Below are positions 35,568 to 43,582 of a DNA stretch of 64,000 nucleotides, piece after piece (position 1 is the stretch's first letter; each line of letters starts with the position of its first letter). The position numbers and the translations under genes are program-made. Source of the DNA: Candidatus Limnocylindrales bacterium (GTDB lineage: Bacteria > Desulfobacterota > Binatia > UBA1149 > CAITLU01); the NCBI GenBank assembly GCA_035571835.1, contig DATNBU010000044.1:62001-126000 (forward strand). Direction: 5' to 3'. The notes under the pieces were generated by a model. It ran no database searches and was not told where the DNA came from. It saw only the letters and a list, made by a program, of their open reading frames with translations.

Positions 35568-38500
35568 CTATCCTTTCCTGTCGCGATCGGCCTTGTTGGC
35601 TGATGAACCGCGCTGCACATCCCAGCCTAGTCGCTCATTAACCTTTCGCAGCTCGGTCGTAAGTCGCGTTCCAACTAAACCAATTCGCATTGCAGCTTTC
35701 CCAATATGACGCACCGGTATTGGTTCACGCGGATTCAAGTAAGGCGGAAGTCCATCAAGATCCCTTGAGAACAATAGCCGGCCGAAGCTCCGTGACGTCC
35801 CTGATAGCAGACTGGCTGCGTGACCATCTATGTGCGCGCGTAGGCGCATCAGATTTCGGGTCTTCTCGTCGAGCCATTTTTCAGACAGGTATTGCCACGC
35901 GATGTCGCGAACTTCGTCAGATGGATCTGCAACAACTGCTTGGCTGACGGCATCTCGTGTTTCCTCGTCTGGCCAGGTGCTTACGATGGCTTGCAGTGCG
36001 GAGTGTCGAACGCCGCTGTGTGTATCGTGCAGCAAACGTTCAACAACGAGCGCGCGGCTGGCGCCGTCCGGACGTATTTTTGCAATTGTCAATATGGCTG
36101 CACCACGGACGATTGGATCCTCATCGTATTGCGCGTGATGCACTATCAGGTCTCTCGCTTTTCCATCCGGCCAATGCGCGGCCAGCAACTGCAGTGCATC
36201 GCTCCGGCTCGCGGCGTCGCCGTCGGCCATTATATTCTCGAGTAGCAGCCGGTGACTATCGTTCGGCCAAGTCTGCACGAGGGCTTGGAGCGCGGCAGCG
36301 TGGAGCTTCCAGAGATCAGCCTTTGGTGACAGAAGATCAGTAAGAAAAATGCGCGTCCGTTCGTCAGGCCAACGCTCGGACAGCGCGCGGACGCATGCAG
36401 CGCGAATTTCAAACTCGAATTTGGAGAACCGAATAATCGTCTCGAAGAGATCCCGCGCCACGCCACTACTGGGAGCTCGCCATGCTTCGATGCCCCCGAA
36501 AAGACTCTCCCACGTCATTCCGGAACCTGCCTCAAACTTTGAGCCGCAGCACAAATCGTCCGTGAGCCACCCCGCCATTCGAGACGAATCACGTCGAATG
36601 AGCGCAGAGAGATAGGTGCCAATCGGCGTAGCGCTACGGTCCTCGAGTATATGAACCATACTGAACAGCTCGTCATTTGAAAGATGGGGAAGCAGGAGAT
36701 CGATCGCGTCGCGTCGAACCTGATACAAGCTCGCTTTTGTCGCATCGATCAGCTGCGGTTTGACCGCCCCGCCGAGTTGTCCAAGTGCTGCTAGAATTTC
36801 AAGCTGAGTCGTGGCCGGAACGCGCGACCCCTGATTGAAAACGTCCAGGGTGGACTTAAGGGCGGCCTCGAATACTTTACGCGTATCGGGTCGCAACTCC
36901 GCCACTCCCGCAATGTCCCGAACGATGTTTGCGCATAGCGCGACTACAGGAGCCCGCTGCGCTATAGACTGACCTCGCTGCTGAAGAAGCCACTTAACAT
37001 ATCGATTCGCCTTCTCGTCGGACTCTTTTGCCCACTGTCCGCCAAGCAACTGAAGGGTCTCAAACCACTTCGCCAAACGGAGTCGGGGTTCGATGATTTT
37101 AGTAACGTCGTCAAATTCGAGATTCGAAAGTTGCCAAGCTGCCAAAAACTCCTGGAACGTCAGATGCACAAAGCGATAGCTCAGCGTGCGCCTGCTGACC
37201 AACAGACCGCTGGTCAGTTCCTGTCGCTGGAGGAATAGTTCTGCTCGCGCGGCCGCGTCGTCCTCGCTCTTTGCGCCTTGATCAATGAAACGTGGCGCTA
37301 AGAGCTTGATCATTTCCGCCTTTGAGGCCTCGTCGTGATCGGCATCCCGACAAAGAATGTGTAGAGCGATCTCTGCAAATCTCTTTCGAACCCATGCACG
37401 TCGCTCATGGATTTCGTCCTCTGATCGTTCGTCGAATATCCCGAACTTGCGACTGTGCTGAATGTGTTCAGCCTCTCTCCGTTGCCCTAGAAGCACATCC
37501 ACACATTCGTCGTATAAATCTACACGCTGTTCTGGAAGTCGCTTTCGGTTCCAATGAACGATGGCGACTACCGTCAGGAGCAGCGGGTTCACCGCCAGCG
37601 TTCGAATCCTATCGTTCTTTTCGACCCCTTCGAGAAGACTCGTAAATTCACGTTCTGCATCGCTGGTGGGGCTATTCACATCCTCCGGACGGATTCGAAA
37701 CAACAGTGCGACCCAGTTACGAACAAAATGGAGACGATCCTCAAGATCAAACGGCTGGATATCACAACGCGCGAACCCACCCTTAAGAATTGTATCCCCA
37801 GTATAAGCTCGGATTCTCGAGCTAACGACGAATCGGTTCTCGCTGTACCGGTGGACAAAATCTTCCGTCAGTCGACTGACTGTCGCGCGAGCAGCATCAG
37901 AAGGGACTTCATCGAGTCCGTCGAGCAGGATGCAGCAGCTTCCAGATTCGAGAATCGCTTCGACGTCAGCAGTGCCGACTTGAAAGTCATACGTAGTGAG
38001 TCGATCAGCGATGAACTCTACCAAGGTGCTGGCACGGGCATGTCCTTTTTGTTTCAAGAAATCAGACAGATCCCAACACGATACAAAGATCGGGATTGGT
38101 AGCGGTTCGACGAAAGAAAGCTTTTCGAGTGCTAGGGCAGAACTCTTAGTTAGGAATGATCGAGCCAGGATCAGGGCCACAAACTTCAGGAAGGTGGATT
38201 TGCCGCTTCCGGGATCGCCGACAATCACAAGCTTACGATACCGCGCCAGAGCGGTCTCAATATCAATCGCAGCTCCTTCGGAAGTCTCAGCGCTATCAGG
38301 CTGACCATTCGCATCTGGGTCGAACATGACCCGCAGCTTCACATAGATTTCGCTTAGCGGAATCTCGAAAGTGCGGTCGTTGTCGATTCCAGAAATATCC
38401 AACCGGTGGAAGTTCTGTTCTATGTGCCGGTAGTAGCTGGGAGACGGGAGCGGAGTGTTTGTTTCGACAGCAATCTGTGTCGGTGCCTCAATTGCCCAAG

Positions 38501-39074
38501 GCCTCGCGGGGTTGCTGAGCCACTGACTGAGGTCGCGATCAAATACATCTGCGAAGCCATCCTCTCCGGGGTAGTCTGCACTGAACACTCCAAGCTCACG
38601 AAGTCTTTCACGGAATCGAAGCACCTTCTCCCACTGGTCTGCGGCCGATCGAATCTCCACTAGATCGTTTGACTCTATTAAGAAGCGCTCGCTGTGTCGG
38701 AAAAACCACTTTATCTCAGGCCAACCGCCATGAGTTCGGTGCCATCCTAAAGCTGTATTGAATTCCTCTTCTGTTCCGGACTCTGCCTTGCCAGTGGGAG
38801 TGCCAAACCGTCGCCCCATGATGCCAATCACGAGCACTAGCGAATCTTTGAATCGCTCTAATGTTTGCGCCGTAATAAGCTCCTGCGGATGACCGATTCC
38901 TGTCGTCGCGTAGTTTTTCCAATCGACTACATCAAACCGCGCGCCCCAAACGTGCGCCGTGCCACGATTGTAGTGATCGAAGAATCGGTGCACATGCGCT
39001 CGCTCACCGTCTACATCCTTCGGCGACGCCAAAAATACGTGGTATTGTTTCAGCGCACGAGGAGTTAGAGCCAT
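35568..39074 (-). CDS. NLR-like defence protein: DUF4062-like, NACHT ATPase, HEAT-like repeats
   Basis: 1168 aa from the ATG at 39074, which has an AAGG ten bases upstream. Residues 10-190 match a DUF4062-like domain (YHVFLASPKDVDGERAHV, LVLVIGIMGRRFG, SGTEEEFNTAL), a putative effector. The linker LDISGIDNDRTFEIPLSEIYVKL is typical before NACHT. The NACHT ATPase has Walker A GDPGSGKST (286-294), Walker B ILLDGLDEVP (383-392) and RFVVSSRIRAY. FVHLTFQEFLAAWQL ends the helical part. The C-terminal third is helical repeats (PDERTRIFLTDLL, WPDGKARDLIV, WPDEETRDAVS), probably the sensor. Bacterial NACHT proteins of this design protect against phage by abortive mechanisms. The low G+C contrasts with the chromosome. 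Confidence 0.85.
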   Translation of the reverse strand: MALTPRALKQYHVFLASPKDVDGERAHVHRFFDHYNRGTAHVWGARFDVVDWKNYATTGIGHPQELITAQTLERFKDSLVLVIGIMGRRFGTPTGKAESGTEEEFNTALGWHRTHGGWPEIKWFFRHSERFLIESNDLVEIRSAADQWEKVLRFRERLRELGVFSADYPGEDGFADVFDRDLSQWLSNPARPWAIEAPTQIAVETNTPLPSPSYYRHIEQNFHRLDISGIDNDRTFEIPLSEIYVKLRVMFDPDANGQPDSAETSEGAAIDIETALARYRKLVIVGDPGSGKSTFLKFVALILARSFLTKSSALALEKLSFVEPLPIPIFVSCWDLSDFLKQKGHARASTLVEFIADRLTTYDFQVGTADVEAILESGSCCILLDGLDEVPSDAARATVSRLTEDFVHRYSENRFVVSSRIRAYTGDTILKGGFARCDIQPFDLEDRLHFVRNWVALLFRIRPEDVNSPTSDAEREFTSLLEGVEKNDRIRTLAVNPLLLTVVAIVHWNRKRLPEQRVDLYDECVDVLLGQRREAEHIQHSRKFGIFDERSEDEIHERRAWVRKRFAEIALHILCRDADHDEASKAEMIKLLAPRFIDQGAKSEDDAAARAELFLQRQELTSGLLVSRRTLSYRFVHLTFQEFLAAWQLSNLEFDDVTKIIEPRLRLAKWFETLQLLGGQWAKESDEKANRYVKWLLQQRGQSIAQRAPVVALCANIVRDIAGVAELRPDTRKVFEAALKSTLDVFNQGSRVPATTQLEILAALGQLGGAVKPQLIDATKASLYQVRRDAIDLLLPHLSNDELFSMVHILEDRSATPIGTYLSALIRRDSSRMAGWLTDDLCCGSKFEAGSGMTWESLFGGIEAWRAPSSGVARDLFETIIRFSKFEFEIRAACVRALSERWPDERTRIFLTDLLSPKADLWKLHAAALQALVQTWPNDSHRLLLENIMADGDAASRSDALQLLAAHWPDGKARDLIVHHAQYDEDPIVRGAAILTIAKIRPDGASRALVVERLLHDTHSGVRHSALQAIVSTWPDEETRDAVSQAVVADPSDEVRDIAWQYLSEKWLDEKTRNLMRLRAHIDGHAASLLSGTSRSFGRLLFSRDLDGLPPYLNPREPIPVRHIGKAAMRIGLVGTRLTTELRKVNERLGWDVQRGSSANKADRDRKG

Positions 39075-39566
39075 GATTCGCACCTTCTCGACTGACCTTG
39101 GTCGCCATGTATTCCAGACACACCCGGCATGTCTGCTCCGGCCTAACCAATCTCGATGACCTGCGCCAAGTCACGTCAACGGAATCTCCCCGGGTTCTAA
39201 AATCAGCGTCGCAAACCTTCGCCTGCCATTCGCAGCATGCGCTGGGGGGCATGGGCGTGACGAAATCGATCGTCAAGTTTCGTCATTGCGGTTATCACTC
39301 GGGGCCACTGGGGTAGACGCGAATTGCGCTTCAAGCGAGCTGGCTAGCAGTGCTAGAGGTTTAGCCGCCGTGAGATCGCCTCGACAGATGCGGCCGATAA
39401 GAACGCCGTGAAAAGCAGGACGGACAAATCCATAGCCACTTCACTCTCCATCGCCCTAGCCTAGTAGAGTCGGAGTGGAATGAAAGAAGATGCCCCAAGG
39501 CGTGCTGCCGCCAAGAAATTGCCTCGACTGACGCGGCAACTCTCGGTGTCGGCGATCACGCCTAGG
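39075..39566. other. 492-bp region between NACHT gene and four-gene operon
   Basis: No large gene. TGACGAAA and TTTCGTCA (39258-39265, 39278-39285) form a perfect 8-bp inverted repeat with a 12-nt spacer, 184 bp upstream of the NACHT start; it could be an operator or hairpin. A small hydrophobic open frame lies at 39353-39451 on the minus strand. The NACHT promoter must lie here, because the operon upstream ends at 39567. No terminator with a U-tract was recognised. Confidence 0.4.
39353..39451 (-). CDS. Candidate 26-32 aa hydrophobic small protein
   Basis: A minus-strand open frame of 32 codons starts at ATG 39451; a second ATG at 39433, preceded by GGAGAG, would give 26 residues. The shorter product is MDLSVLLFTAFLSAASV followed by a charged end (EAISRRLNL): one short hydrophobic helix and a basic tail. 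It stands alone, 278 bp upstream of the NACHT gene. Small membrane peptides of this kind can be type I toxins or leader peptides, but such frames also arise by chance. No homologue is known to me. Confidence 0.3.
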   Translation of the reverse strand: MESEVAMDLSVLLFTAFLSAASVEAISRRLNL

Positions 39567-40250
39567 TCAGCGCTGATAAAAAGATTCAATAATTTGATAG
39601 TTGCCGGTCCTTACCGTCGCATGCTCAGCTTTTATGACATGATTGAGCATGTCAGGAACTTGGTTCCGAATCGTTAGTTCGACAATGGCTGAGTAGTCAG
39701 GACTGCGCCGCCGCGATTCATATGGGTAGTCCGCTAGAGTTCTAAATGTCGATCTGCCGCGAGAATGCGCGAACGGTCGAGTATTCCCAGTATTCATATG
39801 AGTGATCTCAATACTCGGCTCGTACTTCGCAACCAGTGACGCGCTATCAACGTAAATAATCGTGTGAGTACGAGCCCGGTACTCTGCGGCCGACATGAGT
39901 GTGATCAGGCGCTGGAAATTCAGCCAGAAGAATACGCGCTCGTTCAATATGCGATACCACGTTGTCGCATCGCAGTCTGTTAGACATGATTTCAGCTTTT
40001 TTTCCGAAAGCGGTTTTTGATCACGCAGGACAGCGATTTCCCCTCCAGCGTTTGAAATTACCACCGACTCGCGACGCTGCATCGAAAGGAGCGCTGTCCG
40101 ATCCGGTTCGGAAATAGCGAACGAACTGGTGAGGGCTTCTGAACTCAAAAGTCCTAGTTTGGTGATTAGCGGCCACGAGCCTTCCCAAGCCATGTGGTAG
40201 AGCACTGGATAACGCCTAGTTAGATCTTCGATGCTGACTGACACGATCAC
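39567..40250 (-). CDS. DUF7002-like protein, possible ADP-ribosyltransferase-fold toxin
   Basis: 227 aa from GTG 40250, whose GTGA overlaps the stop of the kinase-PurA-like gene; GTG 40253 is an alternative. YPVLYHMAWEGSWPLITKLGLLS (about residues 14-36), VLRDQKPLS, WYRILNERVFFWLNFQRL (98-114) and YSAIVELTIRNQVPD with E191 fit a family I believe Pfam lists as DUF7002. The order YHM...GLLS, VFFWL...R, VEL resembles the H-, strand- and Glu-motifs of DarT/KptA-type ADP-ribosyltransferases. This link is inference, strengthened by a macrodomain encoded two genes upstream. It is the last gene of the operon. Confidence 0.65.
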   Translation of the reverse strand: MIVSVSIEDLTRRYPVLYHMAWEGSWPLITKLGLLSSEALTSSFAISEPDRTALLSMQRRESVVISNAGGEIAVLRDQKPLSEKKLKSCLTDCDATTWYRILNERVFFWLNFQRLITLMSAAEYRARTHTIIYVDSASLVAKYEPSIEITHMNTGNTRPFAHSRGRSTFRTLADYPYESRRRSPDYSAIVELTIRNQVPDMLNHVIKAEHATVRTGNYQIIESFYQR

Positions 40251-41860
40251 CACGCTCGCCGATCAATAATACTTTTCCAATGGAACCTGGTCGAAACCAG
40301 CGAGACTGGAGCCGAGGCAACTTTTTCGATCTCCTCCGCAAACCGAATCGTTTCTGGTGTCAGCTGCTCGAAGCGACGCGCGTCACTGTTCTTGCTCGCA
40401 ATGTAGTCCGCGAATGTAAGTGCAATATCCGTGGGTGCATTCAACGAAGCCGCTTTGCGTAGCAGCACCCAATCAAATTCGCCGACGCGTCGGCGCTTAT
40501 GGGAAACTGACCCAAGTTCGACCTTCTTCAATTCTGTTTCTGGAAGACCAGAGCGGTTGCTGATTTCTTTCCAAGTCAGTTCCCCCGCCCGTAGTGGGCC
40601 TGATGAATGGCCGCTCGGACTTTGAACTCTGATGACGTAGCTACGGCATACCATAACCACGCGCCTTACTCGGATCGGCGGTATTCCTGCTTCCGCTAGA
40701 CAGCCCGCGACTGTGGTATCGCGCGAGGTCACGTGCGGGTAGGTACCGTGGTAGATGCTAAGGCCAGTACCTTGCGTTCCTTCGAGGAGGACGCGTTTTC
40801 TCTTCGCATACGCCTCTTCCAGTTGCTCGGCGACCGGACGACAAAACGCTTTAAGTGTCGGGATGTCGCGAGCTAATGTGTGCTTGCTCTTAGCGCGATC
40901 AAGGATGCGCCGCGCTGCAGCGGCGCCGACGCCTTGTCCAGTAGAGCCAATTACATCTACAAGTCGCTTTTCATTGCGGCGGTCAGCTTCGTTGATAACC
41001 ATCGCTTGAGGGTCGATTGATAGGCGCTTGCTGTCAACGTCGCAGTCGGCGACTTCCTTCAGGAGAGTGTTGATATCAATTACCGCACCGGGGCCAATGA
41101 GAAGCTGCGCGTCGCAGAAGCGCGTTCCTGAAGGCAGTTGTCTGTGCGTGTATGGCTCGGGATCCTGAAAAACTTTGTGGCCGGCGTTTGGACCACCAAC
41201 TCTCACTAGCACGTCGTATTCCGGCGCAATGTAGGAACATATATGCCCTTTACCCTCGCTGCCGAATTGCCCGCCCACCACAACATCGACTACGCGATCA
41301 TGCTCTCGACCGTATAGCCCAAGGTGGCTTGCGACTCGGACAAGGACGTCTTCCACTTTGCTTTGGTCACTCTGTACCACAACGTCAGCGATATCCTTCA
41401 ATCTGCCAATTCTACTTTCTGTTTTACTGCCAGCGCGGACTTCTGAGTAGGATGGTAGCTCTCTGGCAACGCTCCCTTTCCTGCCAATATAGCGGTCAGC
41501 CAATTCGTCGTCGGAGGCGCTGAGGTGAATATGGACAACGCGCGGGCCATATGCACGTCGTAGGGCATCGACCTGCTCCGACTTACGAACCGCATCCACA
41601 ACGACAAGCGATTCCTGTAGCGCCCGATCATGTATGTACCTGCTGAGTTCCTGCTCGACCCAGCGGCCATTAGTTTTCGCGTCCAATCGATCGCCTAGGC
41701 GTTGAAGCTCACGACGCTCGCTCCGTGCGTCGGGGTAGCGCGACTGAATGATAGATTTTGTCTTTAGTATGTACGCTCCGAAGCGGTCTTGCAGGCCTTG
41801 GCACAGCGTGGATTTCCCTGCCGCCACGGGGCCCGAGATTAGAACGATCTGGAGTTTCAT
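40247..41860 (-). CDS. P-loop nucleotide kinase fused to PurZ/PurA-like adenylosuccinate synthetase
   Basis: 537 aa. Residues 1-183 are a nucleoside-monophosphate-kinase-like domain: Walker A GPVAAGKST (10-18), VVVDAVRKSEQVDALRRAYG and VHIHLSASDDELADRYIGRK. From 190 on the protein is an adenylosuccinate synthetase homologue: VVVGGQFGSEGKGHI, GGPNAGHKV with His228 (E. coli His41), LLEGTQGTGLSIYHGTYPHVTS and the aspartate loop SVSHKRRRVGEFDW. The catalytic Asp of PurA (GDEGKGK) is Ser201 here, as reported for phage PurZ, which makes succino-dGMP from dGMP and aspartate. The kinase could process the product or substrate. The start is three bases after the macrodomain gene stop. It is not a housekeeping PurA. 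Confidence 0.85.
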   Translation of the reverse strand: MKLQIVLISGPVAAGKSTLCQGLQDRFGAYILKTKSIIQSRYPDARSERRELQRLGDRLDAKTNGRWVEQELSRYIHDRALQESLVVVDAVRKSEQVDALRRAYGPRVVHIHLSASDDELADRYIGRKGSVARELPSYSEVRAGSKTESRIGRLKDIADVVVQSDQSKVEDVLVRVASHLGLYGREHDRVVDVVVGGQFGSEGKGHICSYIAPEYDVLVRVGGPNAGHKVFQDPEPYTHRQLPSGTRFCDAQLLIGPGAVIDINTLLKEVADCDVDSKRLSIDPQAMVINEADRRNEKRLVDVIGSTGQGVGAAAARRILDRAKSKHTLARDIPTLKAFCRPVAEQLEEAYAKRKRVLLEGTQGTGLSIYHGTYPHVTSRDTTVAGCLAEAGIPPIRVRRVVMVCRSYVIRVQSPSGHSSGPLRAGELTWKEISNRSGLPETELKKVELGSVSHKRRRVGEFDWVLLRKAASLNAPTDIALTFADYIASKNSDARRFEQLTPETIRFAEEIEKVASAPVSLVSTRFHWKSIIDRRAW

Positions 41861-41863
41861 AAG

Positions 41864-43291
41864 CTAAAAACTAGCGGCATACGGCAGATCAAGTTGAGAG
41901 CGCGGCTTGATGCTCGCGTTTGGAAGGTCATAGATCGTTACCGCGATCCCTCGCGCGCATAGTTCTTCGGAGATCAAATTGGCGACTAGGGGCCAGGATC
42001 CGCCGGCTTCACCACTACCAATTCTTGGCATATGTATGGCTGCGCGATTCTGAAGAGCGATGTCGGCCAGTTGTTTCAAGCAAACTCGCAGCGCCCCATA
42101 TTTTAAACGAACGGTTGATGATGGGCCGTAGCCGTGCTGGCAAATCATCTGAAAGGCCAAGGTATTGGTCTCAACTCTCGAGGCGTATGTTTGTCCGAGC
42201 CGTGATCCTCGCAAGGCCTCGAAGTGGAGGCGAAAAGCACGTTGCGCTTCCGGCCATCTTTCTTTCAGAGCTCGACCAAATCCAGCACCCCAATTGGGAG
42301 TCTTGTCGTTCACTATGTGTGCGATGATCTTTTCGCCAGATCCGCGAGGTGCCAGCGCGTTCCCGCGAAGAATCTCAACCGAAGGCCCCAAGTTACGAAC
42401 TGAACCGGGTCGCAACAGACCGGCGATGCGCGGCGCGACGCGTCCCAGGTAGGGCGAAATTCCAACCAGTTCGACTCGAAAGCGTTCTGCCGACGACCAA
42501 GTTTCTGTCGCCTTCGCCGTCTCGCCAATGGCTCTAATCTCGTTTGCTACGCTAGTCGCGGGCAAGCGGTATCCGCGTTTAATACCTGGATCCCAGCCAG
42601 CTGTGTGTTTAACGTACTCCACAACATAGGTTGGAGTATGAGTGGCACGAGTCTCGTCGCGGACAGCTGCAAATGCCGCGGCAGGAGATCCGGAAAGTCC
42701 TATGAGTCGCAATATCACGGCTTCGACTGAGGCTTCGTATCTTTTCCGAAGCGCGAGGGCTGTGTCGATGGAGAGATTGGATCTCGATAGGTCATCTTGG
42801 ATGCTGCCTATCGGGAGTAGTAGTTCAGCCGCCGCGAGATTACACAGCATTTCAAGTTCATATTCGGCCGGCGACGTTGCGGCGTGATGCCCGCGATTCC
42901 TGATCTCATCCGTGCAATCTGGGAAAAAAGTGTGAGCCAATTCATGGCACAAAGAGAAACGAACCCGACCGCGAGACCTGCTTGGATTGTATTCTATGAT
43001 CGGTCGGCCGTTCGGACCAGACACCGTTCGGGCATCTGGAATGTCTGCTCGCGAAACGACAGAAATCCCTCTTAATTCGGCCAGCTTGAACGGATCGACA
43101 GGGACTGTCAGCGCGCACTTGTCTACAGCGTCGAGCACTAACTGTCTTGCACTGTCCACGATCACGTCCATAGGGTCGCGATCACCTGCCAAGCGTAAGA
43201 CCGAGGGATGACTCCAAGCGCGGCTGATCGGATCGCGCTTAGTAGCGTACTTTCCGATAACAGCATTCGAAAAATCGTATTCTTTTCTCAT
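41864..43291 (-). CDS. ImmA/IrrE metallopeptidase fused to macrodomain, with BrnA-like N-terminus
   Basis: 475 aa. The first 20 residues (MRKEYDFSNAVIGKYATKRD) look like the start of BrnA-type antitoxins that follow brnT. Residues 45-200 are an ImmA/IrrE-type metallopeptidase with HELAH (116-120) in FSLCHELAHTFFPD and a downstream E-x-L-C-N-L-A-A-A-E-L-L-L-P helix. Residues 305-458 are an ADP-ribose-binding macrodomain: EILRGNAL, HIVNDKTPNWGAGFGRALKERWPEA, MICQHGYG, HMPRIGSGEAGGSWPLV and VTIYDLP. It resembles the TARG1/DarG type, but the TARG1 catalytic Lys position appears to be Gln. The ATG at 43291 lies six bases after the brnT stop with AAGG upstream; TTG 43294 is possible. Proposed role: antitoxin or sensor of the operon. 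Confidence 0.85.
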   Translation of the reverse strand: MRKEYDFSNAVIGKYATKRDPISRAWSHPSVLRLAGDRDPMDVIVDSARQLVLDAVDKCALTVPVDPFKLAELRGISVVSRADIPDARTVSGPNGRPIIEYNPSRSRGRVRFSLCHELAHTFFPDCTDEIRNRGHHAATSPAEYELEMLCNLAAAELLLPIGSIQDDLSRSNLSIDTALALRKRYEASVEAVILRLIGLSGSPAAAFAAVRDETRATHTPTYVVEYVKHTAGWDPGIKRGYRLPATSVANEIRAIGETAKATETWSSAERFRVELVGISPYLGRVAPRIAGLLRPGSVRNLGPSVEILRGNALAPRGSGEKIIAHIVNDKTPNWGAGFGRALKERWPEAQRAFRLHFEALRGSRLGQTYASRVETNTLAFQMICQHGYGPSSTVRLKYGALRVCLKQLADIALQNRAAIHMPRIGSGEAGGSWPLVANLISEELCARGIAVTIYDLPNASIKPRSQLDLPYAASF

Positions 43292-43297
43292 CAAGCC

Positions 43298-43582
43298 TTA
43301 CTCTCGATCTGCGCGGTACGCGGCACGTTCCGCCGCGCTGGGACGGCGCGCGCTGATAATTCGTGTCCTCTCGCCTCTGTCACAATGGCACACGACTATC
43401 AGCGTGCCGTGTCTCGAAGTGCCGATCGTAACGAACCGTTCTTCGTCCACAGAATGGTCTGGGTCGAAGACCGTTCTCGAAAGCATATCCGCGAAAATAG
43501 TACTTGCCTCATTGAACGAAACCCTGTGCTTGCGGAAGTTCGATTCTGCTTTCTTATCGTCCCATTCGAAACCTCTAGCCAT
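43298..43582 (-). CDS. brnT: BrnT-type RNase toxin
   Basis: 94 aa, typical length. FEWDDKKAESNFRKHRVSFNEASTIFADML, DPDHSVDEERFVTIGTSRHGTLIVVCHCDRGERTRIISARRPSAAERAAY match the BrnT toxin throughout, including the EERF and RxRIISAR motifs. BrnT folds like RelE and cleaves RNA until bound by its partner BrnA. Here the gene after it is not a simple BrnA but a peptidase-macrodomain fusion that starts with a BrnA-like stretch. It is the first gene of the four-gene minus-strand operon. Its own ribosome-binding site is weak. Confidence 0.88.
   Translation of the reverse strand: MARGFEWDDKKAESNFRKHRVSFNEASTIFADMLSRTVFDPDHSVDEERFVTIGTSRHGTLIVVCHCDRGERTRIISARRPSAAERAAYRADRE

Noticed and set aside
37554-38102. 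Plus-strand open frame inside the NACHT gene
   Set aside because: It is antisense to a well-supported long gene, has no family match and no ribosome-binding site; the minus-strand protein has clear NACHT motifs.
39004-39276. 90-codon Cys-containing minus-strand frame overlapping the NACHT start
   Set aside because: Overlaps the supported NACHT start in another frame, and shows no recognised domain.
40247-41860. Housekeeping adenylosuccinate synthetase (purA)
   Set aside because: Catalytic Asp is Ser, there is an N-terminal kinase domain, and it lies in a toxin operon of different composition.
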